From contig NZ_JANKZL010000003.1 in NCBI RefSeq assembly GCF_027568395.1, positions 62,001 to 126,000 of the forward strand: a stretch of 64,000 bases of DNA. Direction: 5' to 3'. Below the pieces are notes generated by a model, which was given only the letters and a program-made list of their open reading frames with translations, ran no database searches and was not told where the DNA came from. Shown here in pieces: positions 37,190-46,495 of the stretch (its first letter is position 1; the number at the start of each line of letters is the position of its first letter). Made by a program: the position numbers and the translations under genes. The DNA is from Aminobacter sp. HY435 (GTDB taxonomy: Bacteria > Pseudomonadota > Alphaproteobacteria > Rhizobiales > Rhizobiaceae).

Positions 37190-38647
37190 GTGAACAGAAT
37201 TGCCGTCCGCGCAGCGATCCATGTCGCCGCGGTTTTTGCCATCTACCTGTCTGTAGCAATGCTCATTCCGGCAGCCGTCGACCTGTATTACGGCAACGAC
37301 GACTGGCGTTCGTTCGCGTTCACTGCGCTGTTCATGGGCGGGCTGGCTCTTGCCATCGCCCTCGCCACCCAAGGGCGGACGCCACCAGCGAACACGCGAT
37401 TTGCCTTCCTTCTGGTCAACTTCCTCTGGATCACGCTGGCGATCGCGGGCGCTGTGCCATTCATGACTTCATCGCTGCATCTCAGCGTGACGGACGCCTT
37501 TTTCGAATCGATGTCGGGCGTCACGACCACGGGCTCCACCGTCATCAATGGCCTCGACGCGGCGCCGCCCGGCATCATCCTGTGGCGCTCGCTGCTGAGC
37601 TTCATGGGCGGCCTGGGCGTCATCGCGCTCGGCCTGTTCTTGCTGCCCTTCCTCAATATCGGCGGCGTGACCTACTTCAAGATCGAATCGTCCGACATCG
37701 AAGACCGCCCGTTCGAGCGCTTCCAGACCTTCACAATGAGCCTGATCGGCATCTACAGCATCCTGGTCGTGGCCTGCGCCATCGCCTACACGGCGTCCGG
37801 CATGGAAGGCTTTCACGCCATCAACCATGCCATGTCGACGGTTGCGACCGGCGGCTTCTCGACACACGATACGTCGTTCCTGCGCTACGCCGACAATCCC
37901 GCCATCCTGTGGACCGGCATCATCTTCATGTTCATCGGCGGATTGCCGTTCTCGATCATGATCCTGTTTGCCGTACGCGGCAGGCTCGATGCCCTGCGCG
38001 ATCCGCAGATCCGGGTCTATGCCGGCTACTGCATCGTCTTTTCGATCGCCGTTGCCATCTACCTCCGCGTCCACCTCGACATGCCGTTCTTCAAGGCGCT
38101 GACGCATTCGACATTCAACCTGCTGTCGATCATCACCACTGCCGGCTTTGCCAGCGACGACTACAGCCTGTGGGGGCCGTTCGCCGTCGGCTGCGTCTTC
38201 GTCGCCACCTTCCTGGGCGGCTGTTCGGGCTCGACGACCGGCGGCATCAAGGCTTATCGCTTCCTGATCCTGTTCGAGCTGCTATCGAACGGCCTGCGCC
38301 GCCTGATCTATCCCAACACCGTGGCGCCGGTCCGCTACGGCGACCGCACCGTCGGCCTGGAAATGCAAAGCGCTGTGGTGTTGTTCATCGCCTCCTTCCT
38401 GGTGCTCTGGGCCATCACCATCGTGCTGCTCAGCGCCACCGGGCTCGACTTCATCACCGCCGTCACCGGATCCTTGACCTCGCTGACCAATGTCGGCCCC
38501 GGATTAGGCCCGGTGATCGGGCCTGTCGGCAACTTCTCCTCGCTGCCCGACACCGCGAAGTGGATTTGCTCGGCTGCGATGCTTCTGGGGCGTCTGGAAA
38601 TCCTCGCCGTGCTGGTGATCTTCACGCCAACTTTCTGGGGTCGCTAA
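37190..38647 (+). CDS. trkH: Trk potassium uptake protein, TrkH type
   Basis: 485 residues, the usual TrkH length, with about ten membrane helices. The four P-loop selectivity filters can be read: SGVTTTGST, STVATGGFST, ITTAGFASDD and LTNVGPGLGP. It imports K+ and needs the NAD-binding peripheral protein TrkA, which is not in the window. The start is GTG 37190 with GGGGA upstream; a 78-codon upstream extension is rejected because it lacks membrane character. Divergent from ilvA. Confidence 0.93.
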   Translation: MNRIAVRAAIHVAAVFAIYLSVAMLIPAAVDLYYGNDDWRSFAFTALFMGGLALAIALATQGRTPPANTRFAFLLVNFLWITLAIAGAVPFMTSSLHLSVTDAFFESMSGVTTTGSTVINGLDAAPPGIILWRSLLSFMGGLGVIALGLFLLPFLNIGGVTYFKIESSDIEDRPFERFQTFTMSLIGIYSILVVACAIAYTASGMEGFHAINHAMSTVATGGFSTHDTSFLRYADNPAILWTGIIFMFIGGLPFSIMILFAVRGRLDALRDPQIRVYAGYCIVFSIAVAIYLRVHLDMPFFKALTHSTFNLLSIITTAGFASDDYSLWGPFAVGCVFVATFLGGCSGSTTGGIKAYRFLILFELLSNGLRRLIYPNTVAPVRYGDRTVGLEMQSAVVLFIASFLVLWAITIVLLSATGLDFITAVTGSLTSLTNVGPGLGPVIGPVGNFSSLPDTAKWICSAAMLLGRLEILAVLVIFTPTFWGR

Positions 38648-38826
38648 CTTCGTGAACAGGAATGGCGAAGTGCCTGTTTCCGCCACGATTTTGGTATTCG
38701 GGCAACAGTCGGACGTGGACTGACCAGGGAGATCGCCTTTTCGGCTGGACCCGACTTACTTCCGCCACTATCAGACGGTCCCGAGATAGGCACGCTGCAC
38801 GCCTAGACCGTCAGGAAGATATCAAA

Positions 38827-39909
38827 GTGTCCCCGTCGAAATACTGCATAGCCATTGCCGCCCTCCTGCTTTCCGGTTGCATCAACCAGCCTTCCGGCGA
38901 GTTGCTGACCGGCGCGGTCGTGAACGTTCCGGTGTCGGAGATCGCGGGCAACCACGCCATCTTCATCGCCTCGACACGCGAACACGCCTCCGATGAAAAG
39001 CAGGTCTTCGATCGCGGCCGCTCGGCCACGCTCAACTTTGCGCGCGTCAACGTGACGGTGCCGAAGGTCCACCAGACCGGCCAGATCGAACTGCGCAAGA
39101 GCCGCAAGGATGCCGACCCGACCAAGTATTTCACCGCCACCGACGCTGTCGGGTACCAGACGCAGCCTGAGTTCTCAAAGGCGCTGAGCGCCGACATCGC
39201 GGCGCGCGGTGGCCGCGCCATGCTGTTCGTGCACGGCTACAACACGTCGTTCGACGCAGGAGTGTACCGCGCCACCCAGATCGCCCATGACAGCGGCTAC
39301 ACCGGCACGCCGGTGCTGTTTTCCTGGGCCTCCGGCGGCAGCACCACAGACTATGTCTACGACAAGGAAAGTGCGGCTGCCGCCCGCGACCAGCTCGAAG
39401 TGACGCTGCGCATGCTCGCCCAGTCGGGTGCGCGCCGCATCGACATCGTCGCCCATTCGATGGGCACCTGGGTGACCATGGAGGCGCTGCGGCAGCTGGC
39501 GCTGACCGGCGACCGCGACCTCGGCGGCAAGCTCGGCGACGTCGTGCTCGCCTCGCCGGATATCGACGTCGACGTGTTCAAGGCGCAGATGCGCCGCTAC
39601 GGCAAGCCGACCAAGCCGTTCTTCCTGATGATGTCGGGCGACGACCGCGCGCTGAAGCTTTCGGGCATCATCGCGGGCTCGAAGCCGCGCCTCGGCGACT
39701 ACAAGAACGCCGCCGATCTCGCCGAATATGGCGTCATCGTCGTCGACCTGTCGAACGCCAAGAGCGGCGACGCCTTCAACCACACCAAGTTCGCCGACAA
39801 CCCGGAGATGGTGAAGCTGCTGGGCCAGCGCCTGCGCGCCGACGACGGCTTCGCCAGCGACCGCGACGTCACCGACCGCATCAAGATGCTCGGCGGCGGA
39901 CTTATGTAA
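38827..39909 (+). CDS. Lipoprotein alpha/beta hydrolase (DUF900 esterase)
   Basis: 360 residues from GTG 38827, which has AGGAAG upstream. The N-terminus is a lipoprotein signal with lipobox LLLSGC. The DUF900-type hydrolase core has MLFVHGYNTSFDAGVYRATQ, FSWASGGSTTDYVYDKESAA, the nucleophile elbow IVAHSMGTWVTME and a late acid region (VVLASPDIDVDVF). It is probably a membrane-attached esterase facing the periplasm. The 55-codon upstream extension would bury the lipobox. Confidence 0.87.
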   Translation: MSPSKYCIAIAALLLSGCINQPSGELLTGAVVNVPVSEIAGNHAIFIASTREHASDEKQVFDRGRSATLNFARVNVTVPKVHQTGQIELRKSRKDADPTKYFTATDAVGYQTQPEFSKALSADIAARGGRAMLFVHGYNTSFDAGVYRATQIAHDSGYTGTPVLFSWASGGSTTDYVYDKESAAAARDQLEVTLRMLAQSGARRIDIVAHSMGTWVTMEALRQLALTGDRDLGGKLGDVVLASPDIDVDVFKAQMRRYGKPTKPFFLMMSGDDRALKLSGIIAGSKPRLGDYKNAADLAEYGVIVVDLSNAKSGDAFNHTKFADNPEMVKLLGQRLRADDGFASDRDVTDRIKMLGGGLM

Positions 39910-39930
39910 GCCAGCCGGCAATCGGACAAG

Positions 39931-39960
39931 AAAGGGGCGCCCGCGGCGCCCCTTTCATTT
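39931..39960 (+). terminator. Rho-independent terminator
   Basis: AAAGGGGCGCC / GGCGCCCCTTT with a 3-base loop, followed by CATTTT. It lies between the esterase and the convergent adenine deaminase and can work in both directions. Confidence 0.75.
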
Positions 39961-39976
39961 TCGGCGGCAATGCCGC

Positions 39977-41788
39977 TCAGATGAACAGGTCGACCTTCTC
40001 GAAGGTCCTGACGTCGACCAGCCCGACATCCGAGATACGCAGTTCGGGAATCACCACCAGCGCCAGCAGCGAGTGCTGCATGTAGGCGTTGTTGAGGCTG
40101 CAGCCCATGTCGCGCATTGCCTGGACGAGCTTGTCGGCCTTTGCGGCGACGATCTCGGCGCGCTCATCCGACATCAGGCCGGCGATCGGCATCTCGACCA
40201 GCGCCAGTTCCTTGCCTCCGGAAAACAGCACGACACCGCCGCCGACCTCGCCCAGCCGGTTCGCGGCCAGCGCCATGTCGGTCTTGTTGGTGCCTACGAC
40301 GATCATGTGGTGGCTGTCGTGCGCCACCGTCGAGGCGAGCGCGCAGTCCTTCATGTAGCCAAAGCCGGAAACGAAGGCATTGGTCACTTGCCCGGTCGCG
40401 CGATGCCGCTCGACAAGCGCGATCTGGCAGACATCGTTGCGGCGATCCATGGCGACGAGCCCGTCCTCCACGCCGAGATCGGCTTCCAGAGCGCGTGTCG
40501 GCGCCTGGTTCTCGATTACGCCGATGACGCGAACCCGGACCTCGTTTGCGCCTTCCGGCGCCTTGATGTCGAAGTCGGCGGAGGCCAGTTGCTTGCCGAG
40601 CTTGACGGTGCTTTTCGCCTCTGCGGGGTAGGCATAGGCAGGAATGTCGATGTCGAGCTTGCCGGCCTTGGCGACGCGCACGCCGCGGGCATAGACCTCG
40701 TCGATCTTCATCCCGGCAAGATCCGAGACGATCAGCACGTCGGCCAGCCTGCCGGGCGCGATCGAGCCGATCTCGCGCTCGAGACGGAAATGCTGGGCGG
40801 TGTTGATCGTCGCCATCTGGATCGCCGTCACCGGCTTCAGGCCCTGCTGGATTGCGTGGCGGACGACGCGGTCCATGTGGCCGTCATGGACAAGCGTGCC
40901 GGAGTGGCTGTCGTCGGTGCACAGAATGAAGTTGCGCGGGTCGATGCCCATTTCGGTCACCGCCTTGATCTGGCTGGCGACATCGTACCAGGCCGAGCCC
41001 AGCCGCAGCATCGCCTTCATCCCCTGGCGGACGCGCGCAATGGCGTCTTCGGCGCGGGTACCCTCATGGTCGTCCTCCGGTCCGCCGGCGACATAGCCGT
41101 GGAACGGCAGTCCGAGGTCGGGTGAGGCGTAGTGGCCGCCGACGGTCTTTCCGGCCTTCACCGTCTCGGCGATCTCGCCCGACATGACGGGGTTGTTGGC
41201 CGCGACGCCGGGAAAATTCATCACCTCGCCCAGGCCGATGATGTTCTCCCAGGTCATTGCCTCGGCAACATCCTCGACGGTCAGCACAGCACCCGCATTC
41301 TCCAGCCCTGGCGCCGAGGGCACGCAGGACGGCATCTGGACATGAACGTTGATCGGCATGGCCAGGGCCTCGTCGTGCATCAGTCGCACGCCCGGCAAGC
41401 CCAGAACGTTGGCGATCTCGTGTGGATCGATGAACATCGAGGTGGTGCCGTGCGGAATGACGGCGCGCGAGAACTCGGTGACGGTGACCATGCCGCTTTC
41501 GACATGCATGTGCGCGTCGCACAGGCCGGGCACGAGATAGCGGCCGCCGGCGTCGACAACCTTGGTGCCCTCGCCGATGGCGTGACTGGCGTTCGGGCCG
41601 CAAAAGGCGAAGCGGCCGGCGACGACAGCGACGTCGGTGCCCGGAATGATCTCGCCCGAATGCACATTCACCCAGCGGCCGTTGCGGATGACGAGATCGG
41701 CCGGACGACGGCCCATGGCGACGTCGACCAGCTGCGGCGCGGTTTCGGTCCAGGGACGGGGTTTGGCGAAGACGGACTTGGCGGGCAT
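39977..41788 (-). CDS. ade: Adenine deaminase
   Basis: 603 residues of the amidohydrolase superfamily. It hydrolyses adenine to hypoxanthine and ammonia (purine salvage). Metal-site and family motifs are YLVPGLCDAHMHVESGMVTV, FIDPHEIANVLG, GLGEVMNFPGV, VGGHYASPDLG, ILCTDDSHSGTLVHDGHMDR and the C-terminal DSHHMIVVGTNKTDMALAAN and MGCSLNNAYMQHSLLAL. The length matches long adenine deaminases (~590-610). AGGAATCTGAGA precedes ATG 41788. Confidence 0.93.
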   Translation of the reverse strand: MPAKSVFAKPRPWTETAPQLVDVAMGRRPADLVIRNGRWVNVHSGEIIPGTDVAVVAGRFAFCGPNASHAIGEGTKVVDAGGRYLVPGLCDAHMHVESGMVTVTEFSRAVIPHGTTSMFIDPHEIANVLGLPGVRLMHDEALAMPINVHVQMPSCVPSAPGLENAGAVLTVEDVAEAMTWENIIGLGEVMNFPGVAANNPVMSGEIAETVKAGKTVGGHYASPDLGLPFHGYVAGGPEDDHEGTRAEDAIARVRQGMKAMLRLGSAWYDVASQIKAVTEMGIDPRNFILCTDDSHSGTLVHDGHMDRVVRHAIQQGLKPVTAIQMATINTAQHFRLEREIGSIAPGRLADVLIVSDLAGMKIDEVYARGVRVAKAGKLDIDIPAYAYPAEAKSTVKLGKQLASADFDIKAPEGANEVRVRVIGVIENQAPTRALEADLGVEDGLVAMDRRNDVCQIALVERHRATGQVTNAFVSGFGYMKDCALASTVAHDSHHMIVVGTNKTDMALAANRLGEVGGGVVLFSGGKELALVEMPIAGLMSDERAEIVAAKADKLVQAMRDMGCSLNNAYMQHSLLALVVIPELRISDVGLVDVRTFEKVDLFI

Positions 41789-41909
41789 TCTCAGATTCCT
41801 GTGTGGTTTGCCCGACTTTAGCGAAAGCCGCGCCGGAAAACAGCGCCTTGGTTGTTTGAGTTTGTCCGAGCGCTATACTCGTCATGCAATTCGAGGCCGG
41901 TCCACATCG

Positions 41910-43751
41910 ATGTCGAAGTTTCTCAGAGGTCGCCGCTGGATGCTGCCGGGCCTTGTCCTGGCGGCATTGGCGCTGGCGATCGCCGTGTTCGGCGGACGGC
42001 TGGCTTCGCGCATCTATCTCGACGAGGCGGCGGCGCGAGGCCAGACGACGTTGCGCCTTGCGGTCGCGGCGCTGTCGGGACACATGAGCCGCTTCGAGCC
42101 CTTGCCGCAGCTGGTCGCCGATCACGACGACATCAAGGACCTGGTCAGTGACCCGGACAACCCTGCCCTGCGCGCCCGCGCCAACGATTACCTCAAGGAA
42201 ATCAACGCACTGCTGAAGTCTTCGGACATCTACGTGATGATCCCGGGGGGCGACACCATCGCCGCCTCCAACCATGACCTGCCGATCAGCTTCGTGGGCG
42301 AGAACTTTGCCTACCGGCCCTACTACCAGAACGCGATCCGGGGTGACCTCGGACGTTTCTTTGCGCTGGGCACGACCTCGCTCAAGCGCGGCTACTATTT
42401 CTCTTCCCCCATCCGCATCGGCATGGAGATCCGTGGCGTCGTCGTGTTCAAGGTCGACATCGACGCGATCGAGGCGTCTTGGAAGGGCGGCGAGGACGAA
42501 ATCATCGTCACCGACCCGGAAGGCATCATCTTCATGAGCGGACGCCCGGAATGGCTGTATGCCAGCCTTCGGCCGCTGACCGATGCCAACATCGACAAGA
42601 CCGAAGCGTCACGCCGCTACGCCAACGCGCTGCTGCACACCTTGTCGGCCACAAGGACCAGCGAAGACGGTCGCGTGCTGATGCGCATTGCCGACCAGGG
42701 CAACTCGCGCGAGTTCATCGAACTCGCCGAGGCCATGCCCGCGGAGGGTTGGACGGTGCGCGTTCTGGCCGACACCGCGTCGGCCCATGCGCAGGCGCTG
42801 ACGGCGGTCGTTTCCGCTCTTCTGGCGCTTGGACTGGCTGCACTTGGCGGCGCGATCGTGCTGCAGCGGCGCGGGCGCCTTGCCGAGCGCCTGCTGATGC
42901 AGCGTACGGCCCAACAGGAACTCGAGCGGCGCGTCGAGGAACGCACGGCGGACCTTGCCCTGGTCAACACCAGGCTCGAAACCGAGGTCATCGAACGGCG
43001 CACGGCCGAGCAGCAATTGCGCCAGACCCAGGCCGACCTGATCCAGGCGGGCAAGCTGGCGGCGCTGGGCCAGATGTCGGCCGCCCTTTCGCACGAGTTC
43101 AATCAGCCGCTGGCCGCCGTGAAGACCTACGCCGACAATGCCGCCCTGCTGATCGAGCGGAACCGCATCGAGGAGGCGCGCGACAATGTCAGCCGCATTT
43201 CAAGCCTGGCCGACCGGATGGCCGCGATCAGCCGCCATCTCAGGAATTTCGCCCGCAAGCCCAACCAGAAGCTCGGCTCGGTGGCGCTCGACGAAGTGGT
43301 ACGCGATACCGAGGAAATCGTCGCCTGGCGGCTCAAGGCGGCGGATGCGATGCTGATCATCGACCTCGGCCCGACGCCACTCGCGGTCAAGGCCGGCTCC
43401 GTGCGGCTGCAGCAGGTGCTGGTCAACATCATCACAAATGCCGCGGACGCGGTCGAAACGCTGCCCGACCGCCGCATTGAACTCATCGCCCGCCGCAGCG
43501 GCGGCAAGGTCTCGATCACCGTGCGGGACCATGGCCCTGGCGTACCGGCGGCTGTCGCCGACCGCATCTTCGATCCGTTCTTCTCGACCAAGGGCGTGGG
43601 CAAGGGGCTTGGCTTGGGTCTGTCCATTTCATACAACATCGTCAAGGACTTCGGTGGGAGTCTTGGGGTAGTGAATCATCCGGAAGGCGGCGCCTTGTTC
43701 ACCATCGAACTCGATTTGGCCCGCATGACGGTGCGCGAGGCGGCGGAATGA
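41910..43751 (+). CDS. dctB: DctB-type sensor histidine kinase
   Basis: 613 residues. An N-terminal membrane helix (MLPGLVLAALALAIAVFGGR), a ~260-residue periplasmic double-PAS (PDC) sensor domain (SDIYVMIPGGDTIAASNHDL, NFAYRPYYQNAIRGDLG) and a second helix near 300-325 (ALTAVVSALLALGLAALGGA) are followed by a coiled-coil and the kinase. The kinase has H-box ALSHEFNQPLAAVKTYADNA with phospho-His H395, an N-box near INNAADAV-type IITNAADAVE, and G boxes DHGPGVP and GKGLGLGLSISYNI. It senses C4-dicarboxylates in the classical family; here the ligand may be a tricarboxylate. It overlaps dctD by four bases. Confidence 0.87.
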   Translation: MSKFLRGRRWMLPGLVLAALALAIAVFGGRLASRIYLDEAAARGQTTLRLAVAALSGHMSRFEPLPQLVADHDDIKDLVSDPDNPALRARANDYLKEINALLKSSDIYVMIPGGDTIAASNHDLPISFVGENFAYRPYYQNAIRGDLGRFFALGTTSLKRGYYFSSPIRIGMEIRGVVVFKVDIDAIEASWKGGEDEIIVTDPEGIIFMSGRPEWLYASLRPLTDANIDKTEASRRYANALLHTLSATRTSEDGRVLMRIADQGNSREFIELAEAMPAEGWTVRVLADTASAHAQALTAVVSALLALGLAALGGAIVLQRRGRLAERLLMQRTAQQELERRVEERTADLALVNTRLETEVIERRTAEQQLRQTQADLIQAGKLAALGQMSAALSHEFNQPLAAVKTYADNAALLIERNRIEEARDNVSRISSLADRMAAISRHLRNFARKPNQKLGSVALDEVVRDTEEIVAWRLKAADAMLIIDLGPTPLAVKAGSVRLQQVLVNIITNAADAVETLPDRRIELIARRSGGKVSITVRDHGPGVPAAVADRIFDPFFSTKGVGKGLGLGLSISYNIVKDFGGSLGVVNHPEGGALFTIELDLARMTVREAAE

Positions 43752-45109
43752 AGCCGCCGATCGTGCTGCTTGTCGAAGACGATGACGAGCTGCGCAGATC
43801 GAGCGCCCAGTCGCTCGATCTGGCCGGTTTCAAGGTCGAAGCCTGCGCTTCGGGCGAACGCGCGCTCGACTTCATCACTCAGGGCTTCAATGGCGTCGTC
43901 ATCTCCGACATCCGCATGCCCGGCATCGACGGCATGACGCTGATGGGCCGTATCCGCGACATCGACTCCGACATCCCGGTCATCCTGGTCACCGGGCATG
44001 GCGACGTCCAGCTCGCGGTGCGGGCGATGCGCGAAGGCGCCTACGACTTCGTCGAAAAGCCGTTCGTCGGCCAGCACCTTGCCGAAATGGCGGCGCGCGC
44101 CATCGACCGCCGCAAGCTCGTGCTGGAAAATCGCGAGCTGCGTGCCGTTGCCGGCAAGCGCGACGACATCGAGGCCCGCCTGCCCGGCCGTAGCCAATCG
44201 ATGGTCGACCTGCGCTACAAGCTGCGGGCGGTCGCAGCAACCGACGCCGACGTATTGGTCATCGGCGACACCGGCACCGGCAAGGAAGTGGCGTCGCGCG
44301 CGCTGCACGACATCAGCGGACGCGGCTCGAAGCCCTTCGTCGCGATCAACTGCGCCGCCCTGCCCGGCACGCTTATCGAAAGCGAGCTGTTCGGCCACGA
44401 GGCCGGCGCTTTTCCCGGCGCGCTGCGCGCCCGCTACGGCAAGTTCGAGCATGCGCGCGGCGGAACGGTCCTGCTCGATGAAATCGGCTCGATGCCGGCA
44501 GACCTTCAGGCCAAGCTGCTGCGGGTGATCCAGGAGCGGGTGATTACCCGGCTCGGTTCCAATGAAGCAATCGAACTCGACATCCGCTTTATCGCGACGA
44601 GCAAGGTCGATCTCGACGCCGAGGCCGCCTCGGGGCGATTCCGCGCCGACCTGCTCTACCGGCTCAACGTGGTGACGCTGCGCATGCCTTCGCTCGCCGC
44701 GCGGCGCGAGGATGTGCCGTTGCTGTTCCTCCAGCTGGTGCGCGAGGCCGCCGCCCGCTACCGGCGCGACGACGTCACCGTGCCGCCGCAGATCGTCTCG
44801 GACATTGCCCGCCGCGACTGGCCGGGGAACGTGCGCGAATTGCGCAACGCAGCCGACCGCTTCGTGCTCGGCATCGGCCTGCAACTGGACACGGAACAAG
44901 AGGCCGCAAACGGCACCGGCGAGAAGCTTGCCGAACGCGTCGCCGACTTTGAGAGGAAGACGATCTCGGCGGCGCTTCTGGCCCATGGCGGCAGCCTGAA
45001 ACCGGTCTACGAAACGCTCGGAATCTCGCGCAAGACGCTCTACGAGAAGATGCAGCGCTACGGCCTCGACAAGCACAGGCTTGGCGATCTCGAAGGCACC
45101 GGGGGCTGA
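43748..45109 (+). CDS. dctD: DctD-type response regulator, AAA+ sigma-54 activator family
   Basis: 453 residues. The receiver domain has phospho-Asp D54 (VVISDIRMPGIDGM) and the TGHGD and KPF elements. The AAA+ domain has Walker A GDTGTGKE (173-180), Walker B GGTVLLDEIG, and sensor and arginine segments (SGRFRADLLYRLNV, RRDWPGNVRELRN). The C-terminal Fis-type helix-turn-helix is SLKPVYETLGISRKTLYEKM. The sigma-54-contacting GAFTGA loop reads GAFPGA (P223), which may alter or abolish sigma-54 activation. ATGA overlap with dctB. Confidence 0.87.
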   Translation: MKPPIVLLVEDDDELRRSSAQSLDLAGFKVEACASGERALDFITQGFNGVVISDIRMPGIDGMTLMGRIRDIDSDIPVILVTGHGDVQLAVRAMREGAYDFVEKPFVGQHLAEMAARAIDRRKLVLENRELRAVAGKRDDIEARLPGRSQSMVDLRYKLRAVAATDADVLVIGDTGTGKEVASRALHDISGRGSKPFVAINCAALPGTLIESELFGHEAGAFPGALRARYGKFEHARGGTVLLDEIGSMPADLQAKLLRVIQERVITRLGSNEAIELDIRFIATSKVDLDAEAASGRFRADLLYRLNVVTLRMPSLAARREDVPLLFLQLVREAAARYRRDDVTVPPQIVSDIARRDWPGNVRELRNAADRFVLGIGLQLDTEQEAANGTGEKLAERVADFERKTISAALLAHGGSLKPVYETLGISRKTLYEKMQRYGLDKHRLGDLEGTGG

Positions 45110-45121
45110 CCGGCGCGGGCC

Positions 45122-45139
45122 GTGTGTGGAAACACACAC
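45122..45139 (+). promoter_or_regulatory. Dyad, candidate DctD upstream activator site
   Basis: GTGTGTG-GAAA-CACACAC: 7-bp perfect arms around GAAA, 12 bases after the dctD stop and about 80-90 bases upstream of a GG-N10-GC element. Position and shape suit an enhancer-type activator site; the binding protein is inferred. Confidence 0.45.
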
Positions 45140-45212
45140 ACGCAGCAACCGCAATGTTACGATTTCCACCCGTTTTGCAGCGCAGCAAAGCGAATTGCCG
45201 CTTCGTTGGGCC

Positions 45213-45226
45213 GGCAACGGCGTTGC
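45213..45226 (+). promoter_or_regulatory. Candidate sigma-54 (-24/-12) promoter for tctCBA
   Basis: GGCAACGGCGTTGC contains GG-N10-GC with GGCA at -24 and TTGC at -12, the core of the sigma-54 consensus. It is 105 bases before the tctC start. Not a perfect match at flanking positions. Confidence 0.4.
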
Positions 45227-45330
45227 GGTCGCCCAATCGGCTGCCTCCTATTGTCCGCATCATCATCCGCGCCGCCCTGAACAGGTCTGGCGCGGATAAT
45301 GGTCAAAGTCACAGACCCTGGGAGGAATTC

Positions 45331-46308
45331 ATGAAGACACTGTTCGCCACGCTGACGGCTGCCGCAACGCTTGCGCTGTTCCCGCTCGCCGCCAATGCGC
45401 AGGCCTTTCCCGAGCGCACCATCACCGTTGTCGTTCCGTTCGCCGCAGGCGGCCCGACTGATACCGTCACCCGTCTCGTCGCCGAATCGATGTCGAAGGA
45501 CCTCGGCCAGCAGGTCATCGTCGAAAACGTCGGCGGCGCCGGCGGCACGCTGGGCGCCGGGCGCGTCGCGGCTGCCGATCCGGATGGCTACACGCTGCTG
45601 CTGCATCACATCGGCATGGCCACCAGCGCCACGCTGTACCGCAAGCTCGCCTATGACACGCTGAACGCCTTCGAATATGTCGGCCTGGTCACCGAAGTGC
45701 CGATGACCATCGTCGCCAAGAAGGACTTGGCGCCGAGCGACCTCAAGGGCCTCGTCGAATACGCCAAGGCCAACAAGGACACCGTCACCGTCGCCAATGC
45801 CGGCATCGGCGCGGCATCGCACCTGTGCGGCATGCTGTTCATGAGCGCCATCGGCACCCCGCTGGTCACCGTTCCCTACAAGGGCACCGGCCCGGCGATG
45901 ACCGACCTGCTCGGCGGCCAGGTCGACATCATGTGCGACCAGACCACCAACACCACCAAGCAGATCAAGGGCGGCACCATCAAGGCCTATGCGGTCACCT
46001 CGCCCGCACGCCTCGACGTCCTGCCTGACGTTCCGACCACCAAGGAAGGCGGTCTCGACGGCATGGAAGTCGGCATCTGGCACGGCCTCTACGCACCAAA
46101 GGGCACGCCAGCCGAGGTGACCGAGCGCCTGTCGAAGTCCCTGCAGGTCGCGCTCAAGGACCCCAACGTCGTTGCCCGCTTCGCCGAACTCGGCACCATC
46201 CCGTCGTCGGAAGCCGACGCCACGCCGGCTGCGCTGAAGGCCAAGCTGGAAAGCGAGATCGGCCGCTGGAAGCCGATCATCGAAGCAGCCGGCCAATACG
46301 CCGACTGA
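45331..46308 (+). CDS. tctC: Tripartite tricarboxylate transporter, periplasmic binding protein (TctC family)
   Basis: 325 residues with a signal peptide ending ANAQA. The Bug/TctC fold is clear: FPERTITVVVPFAAGGPTDT at the mature N-terminus, IVENVGGAGGTLGA, and GHGL-type WHGLYAPKGTPAEVTERLSK. It binds a carboxylate ligand (citrate or other) and delivers it to the TctAB membrane pair. GGGAGGAATTC precedes ATG 45331. First gene of the tctC-tctB-tctA run after dctBD. Confidence 0.94.
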   Translation: MKTLFATLTAAATLALFPLAANAQAFPERTITVVVPFAAGGPTDTVTRLVAESMSKDLGQQVIVENVGGAGGTLGAGRVAAADPDGYTLLLHHIGMATSATLYRKLAYDTLNAFEYVGLVTEVPMTIVAKKDLAPSDLKGLVEYAKANKDTVTVANAGIGAASHLCGMLFMSAIGTPLVTVPYKGTGPAMTDLLGGQVDIMCDQTTNTTKQIKGGTIKAYAVTSPARLDVLPDVPTTKEGGLDGMEVGIWHGLYAPKGTPAEVTERLSKSLQVALKDPNVVARFAELGTIPSSEADATPAALKAKLESEIGRWKPIIEAAGQYAD

Positions 46309-46325
46309 GGGCTGAACGGTCATGG

Positions 46326-46349
46326 GGGGCCGGGTTTCGACCCGGCCCC
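46326..46349 (+). terminator. Intercistronic hairpin between tctC and tctB
   Basis: GGGGCCGGGT-TTCG-ACCCGGCCCC: a perfect 10-bp GC-rich stem closed by a UUCG tetraloop and with no T-run. More likely a partial terminator or RNA-stabilising end that boosts tctC over tctBA than a full stop. Confidence 0.6.
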
Positions 46350-46473
46350 TTCACCCGACCCTCCGCTTTGCTCGGTCGACCTTTCCCAGAAGAGCACTGC
46401 CGGCGCAGGCGCCTTCCTCTCTGCCCCACGGGAAACGGCCGCGGCGCAGTGGTCGGACGAGAGGCGCATCCTG
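46346..46473. repeat. RIME-like intergenic palindromic repeat, copy 2 (diverged)
   Basis: Begins CCCCTTCACCCGACCCTCCG and runs through GCTTTGCTCGGTCGACC to GTCGGACGAGAGGCG. It shares its left end and the TGCTCGGTCGACCT block with the copy at 21099-21226 but is degenerate at its right end. It fills the tctC-tctB gap. Confidence 0.6.
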
Positions 46474-46495
46474 ATGGATCCCCAGAGAGGGCAAC

